Assembly: GCF_002847285.1 (NCBI RefSeq)
Contig: NZ_CP025407.1
Coordinates: forward strand, 3,546,501 to 3,610,500
DNA: 64,000 nucleotides
Direction: 5' to 3'
Source of the DNA: Streptomyces sp. CMB-StM0423
Lineage (GTDB): Bacteria > Actinomycetota > Actinomycetes > Streptomycetales > Streptomycetaceae
Shown here: one piece after another, positions 8,064-14,437 of the stretch
How positions within the stretch are numbered: position 1 is the stretch's first letter
How the letters are laid out: each line of letters starts with the position of its first letter
Position numbers and translations under genes: made by a program
The notes under the pieces: generated by a model
Seen by the model: only the letters and a program-made list of their open reading frames with translations
The model's database searches: none
Told to the model about the DNA's origin: nothing

Positions 8064-8081
8064 GTGACAGCGAAGTGACAG
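8064..8081. promoter_or_regulatory. Tandem heptamer GTGACAG, 11-base period, upstream of the precursor gene
   Basis: GTGACAG occurs at 8064-8070 and 8075-8081, separated by four bases (CGAA), and the second is followed by TGAA. The 11-base period of heptamers is the classic layout of SARP binding sites, and a SARP gene heads the cluster. A degenerate inverse copy (CTGTCGC) lies at 8055-8061. The site is in the divergent spacer between the M20 peptidase (7985) and the precursor (8191). Assignment to the cluster SARP is inference. Confidence 0.45.
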
Positions 8082-8190
8082 TGAAACGCGGGCGGGGGTG
8101 GCAGCGGCCGTCGCTTGAATGGCCAGGACAACCATCGGACCCACCGGTCTCACGACTGCGGGCCCGCCGCTCACGGAAGAAGGAGTTCCC

Positions 8191-8364
8191 ATGGCTGACA
8201 AGGCGCTCTCCACCCTTGCCGACGAGATCCTGGAGCTGGAGTCGGAGACCTTCGAGATCTCGGACTACTCGGACCAGGCCGAGGTCGTCCTCGCCGGTTC
8301 GACCTCCTGCTCCTCCACCTCGACCTGCTCCAGCACCACCAGCACCACCTCGTGCAGCGCCTGA
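8191..8364 (+). CDS. Thiopeptide/azole-type RiPP precursor peptide
   Basis: A 57-residue peptide starts at ATG 8191 with AAGGAG (8180-8185) five bases upstream. Residues 1-35 are an acidic leader (ILELESETFEISDYSDQAEV) of the kind seen in thiazolylpeptide precursors. Residues 36-57 are a core made almost only of Ser (10), Thr (7) and Cys (3, at 40, 46 and 55), with Gly36 and Ala57 as the only other residues. Such residues are the substrates for YcaO cyclisation to azol(in)es and LanB dehydration, and both enzymes are encoded next door. The likely cleavage point is around Ala35-Gly36. The gene stands alone on the plus strand, convergent with the biosynthetic operon. Confidence 0.9.
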   Translation: MADKALSTLADEILELESETFEISDYSDQAEVVLAGSTSCSSTSTCSSTTSTTSCSA

Positions 8365-8391
8365 CGATGCGTCAGTAACGCCGCGCCCAAG

Positions 8392-8433
8392 GCAGCCCTC
8401 ACGGGACGGAGTCCGTCCTCCCGTGAGGGCTGC
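8392..8433. terminator. Bidirectional hairpin between the precursor and the biosynthetic operon
   Basis: Fifteen-base perfect arms (GCAGCCCTCACGGGA at 8392-8406 and its complement at 8419-8433) enclose a 12-base segment that can itself pair (GGACGGA/TCCGTCC at 8404-8418). It lies between two convergent stops (8364 and 8458). A smaller stem CTGACG/CGTCAG straddles the precursor stop at 8361-8375. Confidence 0.8.
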
Positions 8434-8457
8434 GGTGCGCGGTGACCCGGGCATCCG

Positions 8458-10446
8458 CTACGGGAACGGGTGCGGCACGGTACGCGGCCCGCCCCCGGCC
8501 GCCGCCGCGGCCGCCAGCAGCCGCGGCATCCGCAGCGCCCGCTGCCGGTGCCAGCCGAAGTCGAGCGGCAGCAGCCCCGGCGCCAGCGTCGCGACCGTCC
8601 GCAGGCCCACCGCCCGCTGCTCGGGCGTCGTCTGGTCGACGGCCACGGCGTCGTGCCCGTGCACCGCCAGGGCGTCGACGAGCAGCCGCAGGTCGTCGCG
8701 GAGATCCAGCGTCGCGGGGCGCACCTGCGCCCAGTCGGCGTAGACGCCGGCCAGCGGCAGCGCGGCGTCGTCGGTGAGGAAGTCCCGGGCGTGTGCGGCC
8801 ATCCGCGGCAGCCCGTAGAGCTGGGCGTGGTCCTTCAGTTGCCGTACGCGCCCGAAGTCCTGTGCCATCTCCTCCAGTTCGGCTTGGCGCTCGGCCACCT
8901 GGTACGGCAGGTGCGGGATGTACGTCAGCACCTCGCTGAGCGCGCCGGTCAGCGCGGCCGCCGGGTCCAGGGCCGCGGCGGCGCCGAACGACAGCAGCCC
9001 GGGGCCGCCGTCCTCCCGTACCGCCACCGCCGTGATCACCGGGATGCCGAGGTCGCTGCGGGTGTCGAAGGCCCGTACCTCGTAGCCGAGGAGCGCCGCC
9101 CGGTCCAGCATGCCGCGCACCCGCGGGTCGCCGGTCGAGCGGGGGTCGACGCGGGTGAGGGGGGCGCGCCCGTACCAGGCGAGGAGGAAGGCGTCGCGCT
9201 CGATCAGCTCCAGCAGCCCGTACAGCGCGGCCTCGGCCAGCGAGCCGCCGGTGGCGCAGCCGTTGGAGCACTCGAAGACGAAGTTGTCGGACGGCAGCCC
9301 TGCGCTGTAGTGCACCAGCCGCGCCGGAACGAGCACGGGATGGTCGTCGCGCAGGCAGTGGCCCCAGATCCAGGGGATGGGACGGGCCGGGTCGAAGGGG
9401 GCCACCATGGGGTCGTCGCGGTACGTCTCCGGGGAGTACAGCCCGGTGCGCCGGGGGTCGACGACGGCGTCCTCGCCCCACTCGGCGGCGAGTTCGTCGA
9501 GCGAGGCGGTCACGGGGCGCAGGCCGCGGCGGGCGTGGGTGCCGGCGTAGCGCTCCAGGCCCTCCAGGTAGGCGAGGGTGCGGCTGGTGGCGTACGCGTC
9601 GGCCTGGCCCGAGAACGTGACGTCGTTGAGCCCGGCGTAGCCGCGGACGAAGGCGCTGCCGGAGATCGGCGCGGTGGTGGTGGACGCGGGGTTGAGGTGG
9701 GTGGTGGAGCCGAGGGCGCCGCAGACGGGGTTGGCGAGGGCCGCCTCGGGGAGGTCGAGGGCGGGGAGCGGGGTGACGCGGTAGACGTCGGGGGCCGGCT
9801 TCGGGGTGGGGGCGAGGTACATCCGGCCGTGCTCGGGCGCGTCGTCCGCGGGCGTCACGCAGGCGGGGCAGAGCGGCTCGGGGAGCAGCGGGAAGGTGGC
9901 GAGCGCCAGGGTGCCGAGGTCGACGCGGGTGACCTGGGCCAGCCCGTCGGGCGAGCGCCGGCCGGCGACCGCCCGGCACACCGCCCACACGGCGTCGGCG
10001 GCGTGGTCGGTCAGCACCGGCCACGTGGCACCGCCCTCCGGGACGGACCCGCCCTCCAGCGCCTCCCGTTCGGAGCGGGTACGCAGCCGCTGCCACCGCA
10101 TCGCGAGGCACCGGCCGCAGGCGGGCCGCGGTGCGGGCGGTCCGCCTGCGACCGGGTCCGGTCCTGCGCCCCAGGGGCCGACGAGCACCGCGCGCGAGGT
10201 GAGGTGCACGGTGGCGCCGGGGCGCTCGTCCGGCCACGGGTCGCGGCCGGGGTGCAGGGTGTCGGCGGCGCCGAGGGGGACGACGAGGGGGAGCGGGGGG
10301 CCGGGTTCGCGGCTGGTGGGGAGGCCGCCACCGGCGGCCGCCCAACGGCTCCGCAGCGCCTCCGCGAGCCAGGATCGCGCCGCCTCGAACGGGCCCCGCG
10401 CCCCGGCCCGTACGGTCTCCGTCTGCTCCGCCGCCGTCGCCGTCAT
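8458..10446 (-). CDS. YcaO-domain cyclodehydratase, first copy
   Basis: The 662-residue protein has an E1-like N-terminal remnant with two zinc-type Cys pairs (CGRC and CPAC) followed by a YcaO domain. The YcaO ATP-binding pattern is present: TLAYLEGLERYAG, then SNGCATGGSLAEAALYGLLE with LIERDAF. The C-terminus is the Pro-rich PHPFP, a trait of azoline-forming YcaOs. YcaO enzymes phosphorylate the peptide amide to cyclise Cys/Ser/Thr side chains. Its ATG overlaps the permease stop (ATGA, 10443-10446), making it the last gene of the operon, after the exporter. A second YcaO of similar build is encoded at 18934-21273, so the two may act on different residues. Confidence 0.9.
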   Translation of the reverse strand: MTATAAEQTETVRAGARGPFEAARSWLAEALRSRWAAAGGGLPTSREPGPPLPLVVPLGAADTLHPGRDPWPDERPGATVHLTSRAVLVGPWGAGPDPVAGGPPAPRPACGRCLAMRWQRLRTRSEREALEGGSVPEGGATWPVLTDHAADAVWAVCRAVAGRRSPDGLAQVTRVDLGTLALATFPLLPEPLCPACVTPADDAPEHGRMYLAPTPKPAPDVYRVTPLPALDLPEAALANPVCGALGSTTHLNPASTTTAPISGSAFVRGYAGLNDVTFSGQADAYATSRTLAYLEGLERYAGTHARRGLRPVTASLDELAAEWGEDAVVDPRRTGLYSPETYRDDPMVAPFDPARPIPWIWGHCLRDDHPVLVPARLVHYSAGLPSDNFVFECSNGCATGGSLAEAALYGLLELIERDAFLLAWYGRAPLTRVDPRSTGDPRVRGMLDRAALLGYEVRAFDTRSDLGIPVITAVAVREDGGPGLLSFGAAAALDPAAALTGALSEVLTYIPHLPYQVAERQAELEEMAQDFGRVRQLKDHAQLYGLPRMAAHARDFLTDDAALPLAGVYADWAQVRPATLDLRDDLRLLVDALAVHGHDAVAVDQTTPEQRAVGLRTVATLAPGLLPLDFGWHRQRALRMPRLLAAAAAAGGGPRTVPHPFP

Positions 10447-11198
10447 GTGCGGTCGCTCCAGCGGAAGACCCGGAACGCCACGGCGCCGAACACCGCCGCG
10501 AACGCCACCAGGCCGCCGCACGCCACCGCGATGTCCGCGCCGCCGCCCGCGTCGGTGAGCGCCGCCGACACCCCGTCGTTGAGGTGCCGCAGCGGGAGCA
10601 CCCAGCTCATCGCCTGCATCCACGACGGCATGGCGTCCAGCGGGTAGAAGGAGCCGGACAGGAACGCCATCGGCACCATCATGAAGTTGGCGACCGCGGC
10701 CACCGCCTCCGGCGTACGGGCGTAGGAGCCGACGATCGCGCCCAGCGCCAGGAACGCCGTGATCCCCAGCACCAGCACCGGGATCGCCAGCGGCCAGGCC
10801 GCGGCCAGTTCCAGCCCCATCACGGGCAGCAGCGCCACCGCCACGAACAGCACCGCCTGCACCAGCCCGATGCCCACGGCCAGCACGTACCGCGAGCCGA
10901 GCACGGCGGACAGCGGCGTCGGCGTCATCCGGATCACCCGCAGGATGTCGTCCCGGCGCCACTGCATCAGCACGAACCCGACGCCGAAGACGGCCGCGTT
11001 GCCCACGCCCCAGGACAGCACCCCGGGCGCGATGTACGCGATGTACGGCCGGCCGCTCTCCTCCACGTCCTGGCCGTGGAAGATCAGCCCGAAGACGACG
11101 AGGAAGAGCAGCGGGAAGGCGAAGGTGAAGAAGAGCGTGGTCTTGTCCCGGGTGTACGCCCGGTAGCCGGCCTCCGCCAGCGCGGAATAGGCACTCAT
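10443..11198 (-). CDS. ABC-2 type transporter permease
   Basis: The 251-residue membrane protein has about six hydrophobic segments (FFTFAFPLLFLVVFGLIF; AVLFVAVALLPVMGL; IPVLVLGITAFLALGAIVG; MMVPMAFLSGSFYPLDAM; VACGGLVAFAAVFGAVAF) and the ABC-2 membrane signature around FLSGSFYP...WVLPLRHLNDG. It pairs with the ATPase encoded just upstream to export a product or provide self-resistance. ATG at 11198 has GGAGAGAGA upstream. Its stop overlaps the first YcaO gene. Confidence 0.9.
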   Translation of the reverse strand: MSAYSALAEAGYRAYTRDKTTLFFTFAFPLLFLVVFGLIFHGQDVEESGRPYIAYIAPGVLSWGVGNAAVFGVGFVLMQWRRDDILRVIRMTPTPLSAVLGSRYVLAVGIGLVQAVLFVAVALLPVMGLELAAAWPLAIPVLVLGITAFLALGAIVGSYARTPEAVAAVANFMMVPMAFLSGSFYPLDAMPSWMQAMSWVLPLRHLNDGVSAALTDAGGGADIAVACGGLVAFAAVFGAVAFRVFRWSDRT

Positions 11199-11248
11199 GG
11201 CATCTCTCTCCGATGGCTCCGAAGGCGGAGGGTGGCGGCGGTCAACTG

Positions 11249-12172
11249 TCAGTCCTGGCCGGTGAGCTGGAGGTAGACGTCCTCCAGGCTGGCGGTGCGG
11301 GTACGTACCCCGTGCAGCCCGGCGGCCTTCTCCACGGCCGCCAGTACCGGCCCGGCGTCCTCGGTGCGCAGCACCAGGGCGTCGGACTCGCGGGTGACCT
11401 CGGTGACGCCGGGCAGCAGCCGGGCGTCCTCCTCGCTCAGCCGCTCCGCGGGCACCAGCAGCCACACCGACGTACCGCCGCGCGCGACCAGCTTGCCCGG
11501 GGTGTCCAGGGCGGTGATCCGGCCGCGGTTGACGATCGCGACGCGGTCGCACAGCGCCTCGGCCTCGTCGAGGTGGTGGGTGGTGTAGACGATGGTGCGG
11601 CCGGCCCGCTTGAGGTCGCGCAGCAGCTCCCACAGGGCGCGGCGGGCCTGCGGGTCGAGCGCGGCGGTCGGCTCGTCCAGGAAGATCAGCTCGGGTGCGT
11701 GCACCAGCGCGGAGGCGATGGCGAGGCGCTGCCGCTGCCCGCCGGACAGGTTCTCCACCCGCACGTCCGCCTGCTCGGTGAGCCCGACGAGGGCCAGCGT
11801 GCGGTCGGCGGCGGCGCGTTCCGTCCCGTAGAGCGCGGCCATGGTCTTCAGGTGCTCGTAGGCGGTGAGCCGGACGAAGAACGCCGACGTCTGCGTCTGC
11901 ACGCCCAGCCGCGGCAGCAGCGCGGTGTCCCGCGGCCAGGGGGCCCGGCCCAGCACCTCGACCACGCCGCCGTCGGCCTCCCGCAGGCCCTCCATGATCT
12001 CGATGAGGGTGGTCTTGCCTGCGCCGTTGGGGCCGAGGAGGCCGAAGAACTCGCCGCTGCCGACCGTGAACGACACCTCGTCCACCGCCCGCACGTCGCC
12101 GTAGCTCTTGCGCACCGCCTCCAGGCGGACGGCCGGGGGCCGTCCCCCGGGGGCGTCGGTGTCGGTCGTCAC
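11249..12172 (-). CDS. ABC transporter ATP-binding protein (DrrA-like)
   Basis: A 307-residue ABC ATPase with Walker A GPNGAGKTT, Q-loop GVQTQ, signature LSGGQRQRL, Walker B LIFLDEP and switch His in THH. The C-terminal extension LEDVYLQLTG is typical of drug/peptide exporter ATPases. GTG at 12172 is chosen because GAAGGAGA lies five bases upstream; an ATG at 12214 would add 14 residues but has no ribosome site. It is the partner of the ABC-2 permease, probably exporting the mature peptide. Confidence 0.9.
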   Translation of the reverse strand: MTTDTDAPGGRPPAVRLEAVRKSYGDVRAVDEVSFTVGSGEFFGLLGPNGAGKTTLIEIMEGLREADGGVVEVLGRAPWPRDTALLPRLGVQTQTSAFFVRLTAYEHLKTMAALYGTERAAADRTLALVGLTEQADVRVENLSGGQRQRLAIASALVHAPELIFLDEPTAALDPQARRALWELLRDLKRAGRTIVYTTHHLDEAEALCDRVAIVNRGRITALDTPGKLVARGGTSVWLLVPAERLSEEDARLLPGVTEVTRESDALVLRTEDAGPVLAAVEKAAGLHGVRTRTASLEDVYLQLTGQD

Positions 12173-12218
12173 GGGGTTCTCCTTCGGAGGTTCTGCGCGG
12201 GGTTCGGGGGTCATCGGG

Positions 12219-13328
12219 CTACGCAGCCAGCACCACGGCGCGGACGAGCAGCACCAGCACCGCGGCCAGCGCCGCGACCGTCAGCACCGTCCCGGCGGCG
12301 TAGCCGGCGTAGGCGGCGCGGGCGCGGCGCGGGTAGGCGGCGGCGTCCGGGGAGCGGCGCAGGGCCAGGGAGAGGTACGTACGGCTGGACTCGGCGAGCC
12401 GCAGCCCGCGCAGGAGCTGGCCCGCGATGGTGTAGCCGTCGAGCGGCGGCAGCGGCACCAGCATCGCCGCGGCCTGGAGCACGCCGAGGAAGAGCAGGCC
12501 CGCGAGTCCTTCGCGGGTGGAGCCCTCGGGGGCGAGCAGCCACCAGCACCAGAACGGCAGCAGGAACAGCAGGTTGGCCACGGCACCGGCGCCCGCGACG
12601 ACGATGCGGGCGCGGCGGCCCGCGAGGTACATGTAGTCGTCGACGGTGCAGTACATGATCACCACGGGCAGCCGCCAGCGCAGCCCGATCTCCCCGACCC
12701 GGCCGCCGTAGTGCCGGGCGGCGACGCCGTGCGCGAGTTCGTGCACCGCGGTGGAGAGCCAGAGCGCGGTGGCGACCGCCATCAGCAGCACGGGCTCGGT
12801 GAACACGGCGGCGGCGCCGTCGACCAGTTCGCCGGGGTGCAGGGCGAGCACCAGCAGCATCGCGCCCAGCGCCGCGAGCAGGAGGGTGCCCCAGACGCGG
12901 CCGAGGAGGAAGCCGGTGGCGCGGTGGAGCCGGCCCGCGGTGGCGTGCGCGTCGGCGACGAGCCGTACGCTGCCGGCGAGCAGGCTCCTGGTCTTCTCCG
13001 GTGCCGGCTCGTCCCGGCGCTCGGGGCGGGGGGCGCCGTCGAGGAGGCCGCGGCCGCCGAGGAGCTGGAAGAGCCGGCTCCAGTGGGCGTCGGCGAGCCG
13101 CTTGCCGAAGGCGGCCGCGTACTCGCCGCCCAGCTCCGCGACCGTACGGGAGCCGTCCATCCGTACCATCAGGAACCGCTCGCGCGGCCCGACCTCGAAG
13201 GACTGCCCGGTGGCGGTGTCCTTGACCAGGTGCACCGTACGCGGCCCGTGCAGCAGCGCGTCGCTGACCAGCACCTCGGGGCGCAGCCTCGGCTGGTGGG
13301 CGGCGAGCGACTCCCGGGTGCTGCTCAC
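12219..13328 (-). CDS. PqqD-like domain fused to M50-type membrane metalloprotease
   Basis: The 369-residue protein starts at GTG overlapping the upstream stop (GTGA, 13325-13328). Residues ~10-98 (HQPRLRPEVLVSDALLHG...GGRGLLDG) resemble a PqqD-type RiPP recognition element. About six hydrophobic segments follow, with the zinc motif HELAH at 196-200 and PLPPLDGY near 293-300, matching the HExxH and LDG motifs of site-2 proteases (M50, YydH-like). I infer an intramembrane or membrane-tethered protease that binds the precursor leader through its own recognition domain and cleaves it before export; an immunity role is also possible. Confidence 0.8.
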   Translation of the reverse strand: MSSTRESLAAHQPRLRPEVLVSDALLHGPRTVHLVKDTATGQSFEVGPRERFLMVRMDGSRTVAELGGEYAAAFGKRLADAHWSRLFQLLGGRGLLDGAPRPERRDEPAPEKTRSLLAGSVRLVADAHATAGRLHRATGFLLGRVWGTLLLAALGAMLLVLALHPGELVDGAAAVFTEPVLLMAVATALWLSTAVHELAHGVAARHYGGRVGEIGLRWRLPVVIMYCTVDDYMYLAGRRARIVVAGAGAVANLLFLLPFWCWWLLAPEGSTREGLAGLLFLGVLQAAAMLVPLPPLDGYTIAGQLLRGLRLAESSRTYLSLALRRSPDAAAYPRRARAAYAGYAAGTVLTVAALAAVLVLLVRAVVLAA

Positions 13329-14437
13329 CGCGCGCTCCCGGTGGCCGGCGCGGCGGCGCGCGCGTGCAGCGCCCGGGCCAGGACATGGGAGAGGTACGCC
13401 TCGTCCTGGATCGTCACGTGCAGCCGGTTGTTGGTCATGTGCATATACGGGGACAGCAGCCGCTCCAGCGCCTCGTCGGGGTCGTCGACAGGCTCGTCCT
13501 GGGTGCCGTCCCAGGACCGGAAGACCAGCTCGCCCCGCGCCGCCAGCTCCACCACCCGCTCGCGCAGCTCGCGGCAGTGCTCGGCCCAGCGGTCCAGCAG
13601 CCCGGGCAGCGTGCCCTCGCCCGCGGCGGCGGCGCGGATGCGGCCGTGCCAGGTGAGCAGCCCGGGGGCGACCTCGTCGGCCTTGCGCTCGTACTCGGCG
13701 CTGCCGATGAAACCGGTGTCGGGGAACGCGCGGTGCCAGAAGGTGTAGTAGCGGTCGAGGAAGTCCGCGAGGCGGTCGTCCTCGGGCAGGAACGCGGTCG
13801 ACATGATCAGCATGAGCTGCGCGGAGGTGCCGAGCAGCACGGTGCGCAGATGCAGGTTCTTGCCACGCAGCGCGTCGCACACCAGCTCGCTGGAGCGGGC
13901 GAAGTGCCACTCGGCCAGCGCGACGCCGGCCGGGCCGCCGTACTTGCCGTACTCGGGCTCGTACGGCAGCCAGGCGCGGGAGTTGTTGGGCCGCAGGTTC
14001 ATGCGGCCGTCGGCGTCGGTGTAGGCGACGCGGTCCTCGGGGCGGAACTCGATGTCGAAGAGCTGGTTGTAGAATTCGTTGAGGAAGCCGGAGTCGACCT
14101 GGTAGAGCGCGGGACGCTCGGCGAGGAAGGCGTCGACGGCACGTTCCGCACGCGCCCGTACCTCCGCCTCCCGCCCCGGGGAGGAGGGGCGGAGGCGGAG
14201 GCGGACGTGGGGGCCTTCCAGCCAGTAGTTCAGGAAGAACCAGCCGTCGAGAAGGCCGTCGTCGTACAGCTCGCGGACGAGCGGACGGACGCATTGGAGG
14301 AGCAGGGGGACGGGGTTGGCGGCGTAGTAGACGTGGAGTGCCTGCCAGTCGCCGGGGGGTGTCGTCCCGGCGGCGGGCGCTCCGGTCGCTTCCGCGGCGG
14401 GCGCTTGCGGCGCTTCGGGCACGGGCTGGTCGGTCAC
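13325..14437 (-). CDS. LanB C-terminal (SpaB_C, thiopeptide-type) domain protein
   Basis: A 370-residue stand-alone SpaB_C-type protein. After a low-complexity start it reads WQALHVYYAANPVPLLLQCV, then GWFFLNYWLEGPHVRLRLRP, and ends with MHMTNNRLHVTIQDEAYLSH; these are features of the thiopeptide-type bacteriocin biosynthesis domain. In split systems this domain removes glutamate from glutamylated Ser/Thr to give dehydroamino acids, while a relative performs the [4+2] closure of the pyridine ring. Only one such gene is seen here. GTG at 14437 overlaps the stop of the N-terminal half (GTGA), so the two halves are coupled. Elimination is the more likely role. Confidence 0.85.
   Translation of the reverse strand: MTDQPVPEAPQAPAAEATGAPAAGTTPPGDWQALHVYYAANPVPLLLQCVRPLVRELYDDGLLDGWFFLNYWLEGPHVRLRLRPSSPGREAEVRARAERAVDAFLAERPALYQVDSGFLNEFYNQLFDIEFRPEDRVAYTDADGRMNLRPNNSRAWLPYEPEYGKYGGPAGVALAEWHFARSSELVCDALRGKNLHLRTVLLGTSAQLMLIMSTAFLPEDDRLADFLDRYYTFWHRAFPDTGFIGSAEYERKADEVAPGLLTWHGRIRAAAAGEGTLPGLLDRWAEHCRELRERVVELAARGELVFRSWDGTQDEPVDDPDEALERLLSPYMHMTNNRLHVTIQDEAYLSHVLARALHARAAAPATGSAR

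Noticed and set aside
8119..8190. Upstream in-frame ATG at 8119 as start of the precursor
   Set aside because: It would add 24 residues unlike known leaders and has no good ribosome site, whereas AAGGAG stands five bases before 8191.
12173..12214. ATG at 12214 as start of the ABC ATPase
   Set aside because: No ribosome site; the GTG at 12172 has GAAGGAGA at proper distance and the extra residues are not conserved-looking.
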